This document shows, one piece after another, positions 1 to 8,474 of a stretch of DNA of 59,894 bases (positions within the stretch are counted from its first letter, which is position 1; each line of letters begins with the position of its first letter). The notes below the pieces were generated by a model, which saw nothing but the letters and a program-made list of their open reading frames with translations, ran no database searches and had not been told where the DNA came from. A program made the translations under genes and the position numbers. This stretch comes from JAZDLO01 sp043801935 (GTDB lineage: Bacteria > Actinomycetota > Thermoleophilia > RBG-16-64-13): assembly GCA_043801935.1 (NCBI GenBank), contig JAZDLO010000152.1:1-59894 (forward strand). The letters run 5' to 3'.

Positions 1-237
1 ACCTACGGCTACGATCAGGCCGGCGACGAGGGCGCCGGCAAGAAGGTTCGCCCCCACCAGGTACGCGACCGCTACCCCCGGCAGGATGGCGTGCGCCAGC
101 GCGTCTCCCAAGAAGGCCATCGAGCGCAGGACGATGTAGCAGCCCAATACGGGGCAAACCACCCCCACGATGACGGACGCCACCAGGGCCTTCTGCATGA
201 ATACCAGGGTGAACGGCTCGGTCAACCAACCGATCAT
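1..237 (-). CDS. Metal ABC transporter permease, ABC-3 family (partial)
   Basis: Only the first 79 residues are inside the window; the rest lies beyond the left edge. The translation begins MIGWLTEPFTLVFMQKAL and continues through hydrophobic stretches with the ABC-3 family (ZnuB/MntB/TroC) signature RSMAFLGDALAHAILPGVA near residues 38-56. It should form the membrane channel of a zinc or manganese importer with the two genes upstream. Its ATG overlaps the TGA stop of the ATPase gene (ATGA), so translation is probably coupled. The metal cannot be decided from this fragment. Confidence 0.85.
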   Translation of the reverse strand, partial: MIGWLTEPFTLVFMQKALVASVIVGVVCPVLGCYIVLRSMAFLGDALAHAILPGVAVAYLVGANLLAGALVAGLIVAVG

Positions 238-1073
238 CGTCCATCCCCCTCCGTCGACCCGGTCTCCCGGTCGAAACCATGCCCGGGCGTGTGCGCGCCG
301 CCCCCAGGACCGTGCCCTCCGCAGCATTGATCGACGACGATGGTCTTGCCGTCGACCACCATCATCTGGCCCCCGAAGGCAGCCTGCAGATGCTCTTGCG
401 TGAATACCTCCTGCGGCCGGCCGGCGCTGACGAGACGCCCGTTCAATAGCACCACTTCGTCGAACCGTCCCGCCGCCAGATCGAGGTCGTGAGTAGATAC
501 CAGCACGGTGACCGAGCTGGCGCGGAGCCCGGCCAAGAGATCGAGCGTCGCTTCTCGTGTGGATACATCGACACCGGTGAACGGCTCATCGAGGAGGAGT
601 ACATGCGGCTCTTGGGCCAAGGCCCGGGCCAGGAACACCCGCTGCTGTTGTCCGCCCGACAGCTCGCCGATGGGCCGCTGTGCGAGGTCGACGATGCCCA
701 AGTGCTCCAGGCTCGCCAGGATCACCTCCTTGTCGACGGCGGACAGCCGTCGCAGCCAGCCTCGGCGCCCATACCGACCCATCGCCACCACGTCAGAGAC
801 GGACACCGGGAAACGCCAGTCCACCTCCTCTCGTTGAGGCACGTATGCGATAGGGTCGTGGTATTCCGCGGAGGGGCGTCCATGGATGAGGATCTCTCCG
901 CTCCGTAGAGGCAGTAGGCCCACCATGGCTTTGAAGAGCGTGGACTTACCGGCTCCGTTGGGTCCCACCACGGCCACCTGCGCCCCATGCTCGATGCTCA
1001 GCGAGACCGACTCGAGCGCCAGCCGGCCGCCGTAGAACACGCTGACTTCGCGCAATTCGAGAAGCTCCGTCAT
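234..1073 (-). CDS. Metal ABC transporter ATP-binding protein
   Basis: A 279-residue ABC ATPase of the ZnuC/MntA type, driving import with the permease at 1-237 and the binding protein at 1070-2050. Visible motifs in order: Walker A GPNGAGKST, Q-loop VPQRE, signature LSGGQQQR, Walker B LLLDEP and switch His in STHD. The start at 1073 was chosen because it overlaps the upstream stop (ATGA) behind GGAGG; the reading frame runs further upstream but inside the binding-protein gene. The C-terminal ~35 residues are unusual: a CCGGHGPGGGAHTPGHG stretch, rich in His, Gly and Cys, that could bind the transported metal. That role is inference. Confidence 0.93.
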   Translation of the reverse strand: MTELLELREVSVFYGGRLALESVSLSIEHGAQVAVVGPNGAGKSTLFKAMVGLLPLRSGEILIHGRPSAEYHDPIAYVPQREEVDWRFPVSVSDVVAMGRYGRRGWLRRLSAVDKEVILASLEHLGIVDLAQRPIGELSGGQQQRVFLARALAQEPHVLLLDEPFTGVDVSTREATLDLLAGLRASSVTVLVSTHDLDLAAGRFDEVVLLNGRLVSAGRPQEVFTQEHLQAAFGGQMMVVDGKTIVVDQCCGGHGPGGGAHTPGHGFDRETGSTEGDGR

Positions 1074-2050
1074 CGGAGGGCCTCCACGATGAGGTTCACG
1101 TTCCAGCGCATCATATCCAGGTACGTGGATGCGTGCGCCCCCAACGAGTGGGTGTAGAGATCGGTCACCACCTCCGTCCCGGTCTCCCGCGCCACTTGGC
1201 GGGCCAGATCGCCGGTACTGCCTGTCTCGAGGAAGATGGCCGGAGCCCTGGTCGCCCGGATCTTCTCGACCAGAGCGGCTAGCTGCTTCGCGGAAGGCGT
1301 ACCCTCCACGCCCAGGGTCGGGAATACCGTGCCCACGATCCGAAACCCGTACCGGTCGGCGAAGTATCCCAAGCTTTCGTGATTGGTCACGAGCAGCCTC
1401 CGAGGGAGAGGAACGCCCGCCACCTGGCCGGTGATCCACGTATCCAGGTCCCGCAGACGCCGAACGTACGCTTCCCCGTTCAGTCTGTACGTCTCGGCAC
1501 CCTCCGGGTCGATGACACTGAGACCCTTCTCGATGTTCTCCACGTACGTGATCACCTTGAGAGGGTCGAGCCAGAAATGCGGATCGATCTCGCCGGCGGA
1601 ATCCTCAAGTCCGTGGTCGTCCGCTCCGGCCGCTACCTCCCCGGCCTGGGGAATCCGCCCAGACAGACCGGCGGCCGCCTCTATGACCACCAGGTCGGGA
1701 CGGCCGGCGCTCTTGATGAGAGCGTCCACCAAAGGTTCGAGACCGGGGGTATTGATGATGACCGCCCGGCTTTCGGCTACCTTTCTGGCATCGCGAGGTG
1801 TGGGCTCGAACGAGTGCGGATCGGCCCCTATCGGCAACAACGAGGTCACCTCCAGCCTCGAGCCGGCTACGTTCTGAGCGATGTCGGCCAGGTAGCTGGT
1901 ATCGACCAGCACTGCCGGCTGCACCGCGTTCGCCTCGGAGGCGCCGCCGACCCCCCCGCATCCCGCGGCGATCACTCCTACCACGCTCGCCGCTGCAAGG
2001 CACGCGACCGACCCCGCGACGGTGAGTCGCATTCTCCGGCTACACCTCAT
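1070..2050 (-). CDS. Zinc/manganese-binding lipoprotein (ZnuA/TroA family)
   Basis: A 326-residue extracytoplasmic solute-binding protein. A signal peptide ends in a lipobox (VIAAGCGG), so the mature protein should be lipid-anchored outside the membrane. The cluster A-I fold is indicated by GADPHSFEPTPRD, where the His is the usual first metal ligand, and by downstream DPHFWLDP and a conserved NHESLGYFADRYG segment that normally supply further His ligands. A short acidic/His loop (AGADDHGLEDSAGEIDPHF) lies between, as in zinc binders. The gene begins 9 nt after the Crp/Fnr gene ends and overlaps the ATPase start by 4 nt, so all four genes are probably co-transcribed. Zinc versus manganese is unresolved. 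Confidence 0.9.
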   Translation of the reverse strand: MRCSRRMRLTVAGSVACLAAASVVGVIAAGCGGVGGASEANAVQPAVLVDTSYLADIAQNVAGSRLEVTSLLPIGADPHSFEPTPRDARKVAESRAVIINTPGLEPLVDALIKSAGRPDLVVIEAAAGLSGRIPQAGEVAAGADDHGLEDSAGEIDPHFWLDPLKVITYVENIEKGLSVIDPEGAETYRLNGEAYVRRLRDLDTWITGQVAGVPLPRRLLVTNHESLGYFADRYGFRIVGTVFPTLGVEGTPSAKQLAALVEKIRATRAPAIFLETGSTGDLARQVARETGTEVVTDLYTHSLGAHASTYLDMMRWNVNLIVEALR

Positions 2051-2059
2051 CCCGCCTCA

Positions 2060-2776
2060 TCACTTGACCCGAGCGACCCGTTGCAGGAGGGCCAGGTCCT
2101 TGATGTGCACCTTGCGGCCCCGGGTCTCGACCGCTCCCGAGCGGCTGAGTTGTTGGAAAGCGCGCGACAAGGTCTCGGGCACCGTGCCCACCGCCGCCGA
2201 CAGTTGAGCCTTGGATACCTCGAGATCCACGACCTGCTCCGAGTTCCCCTCGGATGCCAGGGACAGTAGGTGCGCCGCCAGCCGCTCGGCCACATCGCGC
2301 AGGGAGAGGTCTTCGATGAGCGAGGTGAACGAGCGCAAACGCGCGGAGAGCGCAGACAGCAGCCGCATGGCTACCTCGGGCTCCCGGCTCACCAGGTCGA
2401 GGAACGCCTGCCGGGGGATATAGAGCGCCTCGGTCGACTCGAGCGTCTCGGCGCTGGCCGGATAGGCCTCTCCAGAGAGCACCGCCACCTCCCCGATCGG
2501 CTCCCCGGGACCCATGATCATCAGAGTCTGCTCCCGGCCCTTGGGCGACAACTTGAACACCTTGACCCGCCCCTTGATGACCACGTAGAGTCCCCGAGCT
2601 AGGTCACCCTCTAGAAACAGCGTCTGGTTTCCCTCAAAATGCTCGTGACGGGCTCGGGAGAGCAGTTCCAGTAAGTGGGGCTCCTCCAGGCCCTCGAACG
2701 GGCTGGCCCGTCTCAGAACCTCGCACAAAGACGACCGCTCGCTCACACCCGCTCGAACACCCTGGCTGTTTGCCAT
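2060..2776 (-). CDS. Crp/Fnr family transcriptional regulator
   Basis: A 238-residue one-component regulator. An N-terminal cyclic-nucleotide-binding-type beta-barrel (about residues 25-145, with FLEGDLARGLYVVIKGRVKV) is joined by a dimer helix to a C-terminal winged HTH (about 165-235). The recognition helix reads TVPETLSRAFQQL, with the E-x-x-S-R pattern that FNR-type proteins use to read TTGA half-sites. Only one Cys is present (C18), so an FNR-type 4Fe-4S sensor is unlikely; a haem or other effector, as in DNR/HcpR proteins, is more plausible (inference). It is divergent from hcp and heads the metal-transporter operon, so it probably controls both through the inverted repeat at 2817-2832. 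Confidence 0.9.
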   Translation of the reverse strand: MANSQGVRAGVSERSSLCEVLRRASPFEGLEEPHLLELLSRARHEHFEGNQTLFLEGDLARGLYVVIKGRVKVFKLSPKGREQTLMIMGPGEPIGEVAVLSGEAYPASAETLESTEALYIPRQAFLDLVSREPEVAMRLLSALSARLRSFTSLIEDLSLRDVAERLAAHLLSLASEGNSEQVVDLEVSKAQLSAAVGTVPETLSRAFQQLSRSGAVETRGRKVHIKDLALLQRVARVK

Positions 2777-2816
2777 TACACCCCATTTCCGCTTGCCGTC
2801 AGAATAACTCGGTGCT

Positions 2817-2832
2817 CTTGACTTAGGTCAAG
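2817..2832. promoter_or_regulatory. Candidate Crp/Fnr operator between the regulator gene and hcp
   Basis: CTTGAC-TTAG-GTCAAG is an inverted repeat of two 6-bp half-sites with a 4-bp spacer, the geometry of FNR/DNR-type operators (TTGAT-N4-ATCAA and relatives). It lies 41 bp upstream of the regulator ATG and about 105 bp upstream of the hcp ATG. A possible hcp -10 element (TATGTT, 2849-2854) sits at a distance suiting class II activation. The site matches the E-x-x-S-R recognition helix of the neighbouring regulator. Confidence 0.65.
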
Positions 2833-2937
2833 GGCGTGTCTGAGTGATTATGTTAGCGTCTCGTCGGGAAAAACAAATGCACGATGCTACCCATCGACGG
2901 GATGGTAGGGCGCGGCGACACACGCGGGAGGATGCTC

Positions 2938-4569
2938 ATGTTCTGCTACCAGTGCGAACAGACGGCCAAATCGGTGGCTTGCACCGTCAAAGGCGTTTGT
3001 GGAAAAGTAGACGAGGTGGCGGCCATCCAGGATGCCCTCGTCTATGCAAGCAAAGGCCTGGCTCTCGTGGCTGAGAAAGCCGTACCGGAAGGGCTGGTTC
3101 CCTCCGATACCTACCCGTTCTTGGCCGAGAGCATATTCATGACCCTCACCAACGTCAATTTCGATCCCGACGCTTTGGTGCGGCGGATCCAGGAGACGGC
3201 GACGCGCCGGGACGCGCTCAAGCAGGCCCTGATCAAGGTGCAGCCCGGCGCCACCTTCCCCGAGGCCCCGACTTCCTTCGTACCCGCCGCCACGGTGGAG
3301 GACGTTGCTGCCCAGGGCCGCGAGCACGACATCAATACGGAGGCTTCCGCCGACGTCAATATCCGCTCACTGCAACACACCGTCCTTTATGGTCTCAAGG
3401 GGGTGGCGGCCTACGCGTCTCACGCGGCCGTCATCGGCTACAGGGACCCCATGGTCGACAGCTACTTCGTCGAGGCCCTGACGGATCTCGCCCGTTTCAA
3501 CGAGGGCGATCTGCAGGCCTGGATAGACAAGGCCCTCCGGTGCGGCGAGATCAACTACAAGACGATGGAACTGCTCGACAAGGGGAACACCGAGACGTTC
3601 GGGACTCCGGTCCCAACGGAGGTGCCCCTCGGAGTCAAGGAAGGGAAAGCCATCCTTGTCTCCGGACACGACCTCGTGGATCTCGAGGCCCTGTTGAAGC
3701 AGACCGAGGGCAAAGGCATAACCATCTACACCCACGGGGAGATGCTACCGGCCCATGCGTATCCCAAGCTGAAGGCGTATCCCCATCTGTACGCGAACTA
3801 TGGCACGGCTTGGCAGAACCAGAAGCGGGAGTTCGCCGAGTTTCCCGGGGCCATCTTGATGACCACCAATTGCATCCAGCAACCCCAAGGGGCCTACTTC
3901 GACAACATCTTCACCACCGCCGCCGTCGGTTGGCCGGGAGTGACCCACGTCGAGAACCACCAGTTCAGCGCGGTGATCGAGCGGGCGCTGGCCCTCCCCG
4001 GCTTCCCCGCCGACGTCCCCGGTAAGACGGTGCACGTTGGTTTCATGCGTAACGCCGTCCTTGAACACGCGGAGAAAATCATCGAGCTGGTCAAGGCCGG
4101 CAAGATCCGACACTTCTTCCTGGTCGGCGGCTGTGACGGCGCCAAACCGGGCCGGGATTACTACACCAAGTTCGTCGAGCAGGCTCCCGCCGACACGGTT
4201 ATCCTGACCTTGGCCTGCGGCAAGTACCGCTTCTACGACAAGGATCTGGGTAGCATCGAGGGCATCCCCCGGCTGCTGGACATGGGCCAGTGCAACGACG
4301 CCTATTCCGCCATCCAGGTGGCCCTCGCCCTCGCCGACGCCTTCGAAGTGGGCGTCAATGACCTGCCGCTCACCCTCGTGCTGTCCTGGTACGAGCAGAA
4401 GGCCGCAGCCATCCTACTTACCCTTCTCTATCTGGGCCTCAAAGACATGCGCCTCGGCCCCACAATGCCGGCTTTCTTGACCCCGGATGTGGCCAAGTTC
4501 ATCGTCGACACCTTCGATCTGCATCCCATCACCACCCCGGAGGAAGACCTGCAGACGATCCTCGCCTAG
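2938..4569 (+). CDS. hcp: Hybrid cluster protein (hydroxylamine/NO-detoxifying reductase)
   Basis: A 543-residue hybrid cluster (prismane) protein, acting in the cytoplasm against hydroxylamine/NO stress. The N-terminal cysteines C3, C6, C15 and C21 (MFCYQCEQTAK...GVCGK) form the CX2CX8CX5C cubane site of the Desulfovibrio-type class. Ligands of the hybrid cluster are all visible: His in SGHDLVD, Glu in THGEMLPAH, Cys in TTNCIQQP, GGCDGAKPGRDYY, LACGKYRF and MGQCNDAYSA, and Glu/Lys in LSWYEQKA. The ATG at 2938 was chosen because GGGAGG (2926-2931) lies 6 nt before it and the protein then begins at the conserved MFCYQC. The divergent Crp/Fnr gene is the expected regulator. Confidence 0.97.
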   Translation: MFCYQCEQTAKSVACTVKGVCGKVDEVAAIQDALVYASKGLALVAEKAVPEGLVPSDTYPFLAESIFMTLTNVNFDPDALVRRIQETATRRDALKQALIKVQPGATFPEAPTSFVPAATVEDVAAQGREHDINTEASADVNIRSLQHTVLYGLKGVAAYASHAAVIGYRDPMVDSYFVEALTDLARFNEGDLQAWIDKALRCGEINYKTMELLDKGNTETFGTPVPTEVPLGVKEGKAILVSGHDLVDLEALLKQTEGKGITIYTHGEMLPAHAYPKLKAYPHLYANYGTAWQNQKREFAEFPGAILMTTNCIQQPQGAYFDNIFTTAAVGWPGVTHVENHQFSAVIERALALPGFPADVPGKTVHVGFMRNAVLEHAEKIIELVKAGKIRHFFLVGGCDGAKPGRDYYTKFVEQAPADTVILTLACGKYRFYDKDLGSIEGIPRLLDMGQCNDAYSAIQVALALADAFEVGVNDLPLTLVLSWYEQKAAAILLTLLYLGLKDMRLGPTMPAFLTPDVAKFIVDTFDLHPITTPEEDLQTILA

Positions 4570-4590
4570 CCGGCAGCAGTCCCACCTCGA

Positions 4591-4609
4591 GGGGGCCGGG
4601 CCCCCTTTT
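4591..4609 (+). terminator. Rho-independent terminator of hcp
   Basis: GGGGGCC-G-GGCCCCC followed by TTTTC, beginning 21 nt after the hcp stop codon and between convergent genes. The usable stem is at least five G-C pairs with a short T run. Confidence 0.6.
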
Positions 4610-4620
4610 CATGCACACTG

Positions 4621-4642
4621 CGCGGCGGCTCGAGCCGCCGCG
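4621..4642 (-). terminator. Perfect 22-bp palindrome just past hisG
   Basis: CGCGGCGGCTCGAGCCGCCG plus CG is a perfect palindrome ending 1 nt from the hisG stop codon. It could fold into an 11-bp G-C-rich stem in the hisG transcript. No T run follows on the minus strand, so it may be a transcript-end hairpin rather than a classical terminator. Confidence 0.45.
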
Positions 4643-4643
4643 T

Positions 4644-5513
4644 CTACATCACGATCTTGTTGAGCGGATACTCCACGATCCCCTGAGCCCCAGCCTCCTT
4701 GAGGCGGGGGATGATGACCCGCACCGTGGACTCGTCGATGATGGTGTTCACCGCCAACCATTCCTCGTCGCTCAACGCGGAGATCGTCGGTTTGAGCAGC
4801 GCGGGCAGCGTTTCCAGTACCGTCGCCAGGTCCCGCCGGCGCACGTTCAGCATAAGCCCCACCTTGCCCAAGGCGGCCATGGCCCCCTCGAGCAGCATAC
4901 TCATGTCTTCGAGCTTACGGCGCTTCTCCGGGTCTTCCCAGGAGTCCATATTGGCGATGAGCTGGGTGTTCGATTCGAGCACCGTCTCGATGATCCGCAG
5001 TTTGTTGGCCCGCAGAGAGCTACCGGTCTCAGTCACCTCCACGATGGCGTCGGCCAACTCGGGCGGCTTCACCTCGGTAGCTCCCCAGCTGAATTCGACC
5101 TTGGCGTTCACTTTCTTTTCCGCCAGGTAACGCTTGGTCGTCGCCACCAGTTCAGTGGCGATGATCTTTCCCTCCAGATCTTGGACCGTCCGGAACGGCG
5201 ACGCTTCGGGGACCGCCAGTACCCAGCGTACCTTGCCGAAGCTCTGCTTCGCATACACCAGGTCCACCACCGGATGCACGGTGGCCTCGTTCTCCTGGAC
5301 CCAGTCCAGCCCGGTGATCCCGGCGTCCAGAAGGCCGTTCTCCACGTAACGAGCCATTTCCTGGGCGCGGATCAGCACGCATTCGATCTCTGGGTCGTCT
5401 ATGACCGGGAAGTATGAGCGGCTGCTGGTGGTCACGTTGAAGCCGGCCCGCCGGAGCAGTTCGATGGTGGCGCTCTCCAAACTGCCTTTGGGGACTCCGA
5501 GTTTCAGGATCAT
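4644..5513 (-). CDS. hisG: ATP phosphoribosyltransferase, long form
   Basis: A 289-residue HisG that catalyses the first step of histidine synthesis (ATP + PRPP to phosphoribosyl-ATP). The N-terminal catalytic lobes start MILKLGVPKGSLE. GLDAGITG-type and DLVYAKQSFGKVRW segments follow, then the VEVTETGSSLRANKLR phosphate-binding region. The extra C-terminal ~80 residues (from about 210, LNVRRRDLATVLETLPALLKPT) are the ACT-like histidine-binding regulatory domain of the long form, so no separate HisZ is needed. It stands alone here, without other his genes. Confidence 0.95.
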   Translation of the reverse strand: MILKLGVPKGSLESATIELLRRAGFNVTTSSRSYFPVIDDPEIECVLIRAQEMARYVENGLLDAGITGLDWVQENEATVHPVVDLVYAKQSFGKVRWVLAVPEASPFRTVQDLEGKIIATELVATTKRYLAEKKVNAKVEFSWGATEVKPPELADAIVEVTETGSSLRANKLRIIETVLESNTQLIANMDSWEDPEKRRKLEDMSMLLEGAMAALGKVGLMLNVRRRDLATVLETLPALLKPTISALSDEEWLAVNTIIDESTVRVIIPRLKEAGAQGIVEYPLNKIVM

Positions 5514-5601
5514 ATCTGGCTCTCTCCGCGGCTTGCGATTGGACGGGGTCAGACTTCTACATGAACGGGCGCCAGCGCATTATAACGCGGCCTCGGCTCG
5601 G

Positions 5602-6777
5602 TCAGACGAGCCCGGCCGCCGAGTGCTTGGCAGCGATGGTCGCCGCGAGCTCGTCGACCAGGGTCAGATCCTCGGGCCGCGGGAGACCTTTGATCAGCAC
5701 CGGCTCGATCATCTCCGCCTTTAGACCGGCGGTGAGCGAGGCGACTGTCTCCACCACGTTGCTGGCCCACCCATAGGTGGCCACCAAAGAAAGGAAGCGC
5801 ACCTTGGGTCGCAAGGCGGCGGCCAGATAGAGAGCCGACATCATGGAGGGATGAGGGTTGGTCTGGACCGTGGGGGTGCCGACCACAATGGTGGCCGCGT
5901 CGACCAACGAGGTGGCCAGCCGGCCCAGGTCGATACTGGACAGGTCGAAACGCTCCACCTTGACTCCTCGTTCGGTGAGAGCGGCCGTCAAGCGCTCAAC
6001 CAATGCGAGCGTGCTGCCGTGCATGGTCACGTACGGGATCACCACCAGGTTGTGCGGGGGATCGTCCACCCATTCCCGATAGGCGTCGAAGATGAGCTGC
6101 GGGCTGCCGTAGAGCGGTCCGTGGCTGGGAGCGATCACCTCGGCGCCGAGCGGCTCTACCTTGTCCAGATTCTTCCTGACGGCAGCTCGGAACGGCATCA
6201 TGATCTCGGCGAAATACCGCTTGGCAGCCGGAAGTACCTCTTCCTCTCGGCCGAACAGATCGCTGGTAGCCAGATGCGAACCCATGAAGTCGCAGCTCAA
6301 GAGAATCCGGTCTTCAGCAACGTAGGTAGACATCGTCTCCGGCCAGTGCACCCAGGGGGTGTGGAGAAAACGAAGCGTCTTGTCGCCCAGTGACAGCTCT
6401 TCGCCGTCCTCGACCGGCGTCAGCGCGTCGGCGGGCACGTGTAGATGCGTCACCAGAAGGTCGATCGCTTTGGGGCTGCACAGCACGCGGGCCTCGGGAT
6501 GGCGGGCGAGGATGACAGGCAGCGACCCCGAGTGATCCTGCTCGACGTGATGTATCACGATATGGTCGAGACGATCCACACCCTGGAGGTTGTCGAGGAG
6601 CACCTGGGTCTTCGCCGGGTCCACCGTGTCGAAGAGAACCGTCTTCTCGCTGCCTCGCACCAGATACGAGTTGTAGCTGGTGCCCTCGGGCAGAGGGATC
6701 AGGGAGTCGAACAAGCGCCGGTCCCAATCGACGGCACCCACCCAATAGACCCCCGGCCTCACTTCGCGTGGCTTCAT
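5602..6777 (-). CDS. Flavodiiron protein (A-type, O2/NO reductase)
   Basis: A 391-residue A-type flavoprotein: an N-terminal metallo-beta-lactamase-like diiron domain (to about residue 250) and a C-terminal flavodoxin-like FMN domain. The diiron ligands are present: H77-x-E79-x-D81-H82 (HHVEQDHSG), H144 in VHWPETM, D163 in SCDFMGSH and H219 in APSHGPLY. The FMN domain includes VVGTPTVQTNPHPS and the aromatic loop VATYGWASN. It should reduce NO or O2 using electrons from a rubredoxin or NADH partner, none of which is adjacent. The start at 6777 (MKPREVRPG) was preferred over an upstream ATG because AGGAGG lies 7 nt before it. With hcp nearby it suggests a nitrosative/oxidative stress region. 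Confidence 0.94.
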   Translation of the reverse strand: MKPREVRPGVYWVGAVDWDRRLFDSLIPLPEGTSYNSYLVRGSEKTVLFDTVDPAKTQVLLDNLQGVDRLDHIVIHHVEQDHSGSLPVILARHPEARVLCSPKAIDLLVTHLHVPADALTPVEDGEELSLGDKTLRFLHTPWVHWPETMSTYVAEDRILLSCDFMGSHLATSDLFGREEEVLPAAKRYFAEIMMPFRAAVRKNLDKVEPLGAEVIAPSHGPLYGSPQLIFDAYREWVDDPPHNLVVIPYVTMHGSTLALVERLTAALTERGVKVERFDLSSIDLGRLATSLVDAATIVVGTPTVQTNPHPSMMSALYLAAALRPKVRFLSLVATYGWASNVVETVASLTAGLKAEMIEPVLIKGLPRPEDLTLVDELAATIAAKHSAAGLV

Positions 6778-6951
6778 CTCCCGGCCTCCTGGCGACGCGG
6801 TCTGTGCGGAACCTGTGCGGAACATTCCGATGCATTGCGATCCCCGCCGTCGACGGGGCGCACAGCATACCCTTTTATTCAGTCTTACCTCTCACGTTTG
6901 CGGGAGAAACCTCGGATAAGGCTAAGACCGAGTTCCGGGGAAGGGTCAACA

Positions 6952-6981
6952 TTGATACCGCCGCGCCGGTAAGCCAATATT
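6952..6981 (+). promoter_or_regulatory. Candidate promoter giving a near-leaderless transcript
   Basis: TTGATA (6952-6957), an 18-bp spacer and AATATT (6976-6981) place the start of transcription at about 6988-6991, essentially on the ATG at 6991. No Shine-Dalgarno sequence is visible before that ATG, which is consistent with leaderless translation. Confidence 0.35.
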
Positions 6982-6990
6982 GCTCTCTGC

Positions 6991-8406
6991 ATGACAACAT
7001 CTTCAGAAGCCGAGTCGGTCTTCCCGCCCGAGCAGCGCATGCCACTCGGCGGGCGGCGCATCCTCAAGATGTGGTGGCCACTCGCCGCCAGTTGGATGCT
7101 CATGGGCCTGGAGGGACCGGCCGTCAGCGCGATCGTGTCCCGGTTGGCGGAGCCCAAGGTCAACCTCGCCGCATACGGCGGGTTGGTGTTCCCATTGGCC
7201 CTCGTGATCGAGGCTCCTATCATCATGATGCTCGCGGCCTCCACGGCCCTGAGCCGGGATTGGGCCTCCTACGTCAAGCTCCGTCGTTTCATGCACCGGA
7301 TGGGAGCGGTTCTTACGGTGATCCATGTCATCATGGCGGCCACGCCGGTGTACGACCTCCTTGCCCGCGATGTGATCCACGCCCCTGAGGAGATCATCGG
7401 CCCGGCCCGTATCGGCCTGCTTATCATGATCCCCTGGACCTGGGCTATCGCCTACCGCCGCTTCCATCAGGGAGTGTTGATCCGCTTCGGACACTCGCTC
7501 AAGGTGGGGCTGGGCACCGCGTCGCGGTTGTCCGCGGAGACGGTCGTCTTGGCCCTAGGGTACTTCGTGGGTGGCATATCCGGTATCGCGGTAGCCGCCT
7601 GCACGCTGATCGCCGGGGTGCTGACCGAGGCTCTCTACGTCCACCTCACGGTACGCAAGACCCTCAACTACGAATTGAAGCCTGCTCGGGCGCCGGATCG
7701 CCCCCTCTCCACGCGCGCTATGCTCGACTTCTATATCCCGTTGTCGCTGACCCAGTTGCTCGTACTGGTGGCCAGTCCCATAGGCAGCGCTGCGATGAGC
7801 CGCATGCCCCTGGCCTTGGAGTCGCTGGCTGCCTGGCCGGTCGTTTCCGGGGTCGGCTTCCTCATGCGCGGCTTTGGCGGCGCCTACAACGAGGTGGTGG
7901 TGGCGCTCGTCGAAGAGAAGCGCTCGACGCCGGGTTTGCGCCGCTTCGCCGTGGGATTGGCCGTGCTGGCGACGGCGGCTCTGGCCGTTCTGACGATCCC
8001 CCCGCTTTCAAAGGCGGTCTTCGCCGGATTGCTCGGATTGGCCGACCCCCTACCGGACATGGTGCGCCGCAGCCTCTTCTTGCTCCTACCAATGCCGGCG
8101 ATGGCGGTCGTGCAGAGCTACTTCCAGGGCGTTATCCTTCACAGCCGACGGACCCGCAGCGTCACCGAGTCAGTGGGCATGTTCCTGGCTTTGGTGATCG
8201 CGATCTTGGTGGGCGGGGTGCTGTGGGGCGCGGTGACCGGGATATATCTGGCTCTGGGCGCTTTCGTCGCAGGGGAACTGCTCCGCACATTCTGGCTGTG
8301 GCTCCGCAGCCGACTCGCCCGTCGCCTGCTGAACGAGAGAGACGCGGCCACGTCTGGGCGTGCGCCTCCCACCGCGGCCGCTCCGGGCGCCTCCAAGGGA
8401 GACTGA
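6991..8406 (+). CDS. MOP-superfamily membrane protein, ANKH/MATE-like exporter
   Basis: A 471-residue integral membrane protein with about 12 predicted hydrophobic helices. Conserved-looking features are WWPLAASWMLMGLEGPAVS near the N terminus, EAPIIMMLAAS around residues 70-80, and the repeated two-lobe layout of multidrug/oligosaccharidyl-lipid/polysaccharide flippases. The overall pattern recalls bacterial homologues of the progressive ankylosis protein (ANKH), which exports small anions in animals. That assignment is from memory of the family and is uncertain. The C-terminal ~30 residues are hydrophilic, rich in Ala, Pro and Arg. It is divergent from the flavodiiron gene; substrate unknown. 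Confidence 0.6.
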   Translation: MTTSSEAESVFPPEQRMPLGGRRILKMWWPLAASWMLMGLEGPAVSAIVSRLAEPKVNLAAYGGLVFPLALVIEAPIIMMLAASTALSRDWASYVKLRRFMHRMGAVLTVIHVIMAATPVYDLLARDVIHAPEEIIGPARIGLLIMIPWTWAIAYRRFHQGVLIRFGHSLKVGLGTASRLSAETVVLALGYFVGGISGIAVAACTLIAGVLTEALYVHLTVRKTLNYELKPARAPDRPLSTRAMLDFYIPLSLTQLLVLVASPIGSAAMSRMPLALESLAAWPVVSGVGFLMRGFGGAYNEVVVALVEEKRSTPGLRRFAVGLAVLATAALAVLTIPPLSKAVFAGLLGLADPLPDMVRRSLFLLLPMPAMAVVQSYFQGVILHSRRTRSVTESVGMFLALVIAILVGGVLWGAVTGIYLALGAFVAGELLRTFWLWLRSRLARRLLNERDAATSGRAPPTAAAPGASKGD

Positions 8407-8474
8407 CCTGCACCCGGCACCGCCTGAACCGCTCGGCGCCCGGTCGCTGCCGCGCCCCACTCGGCGCCCAGCCG

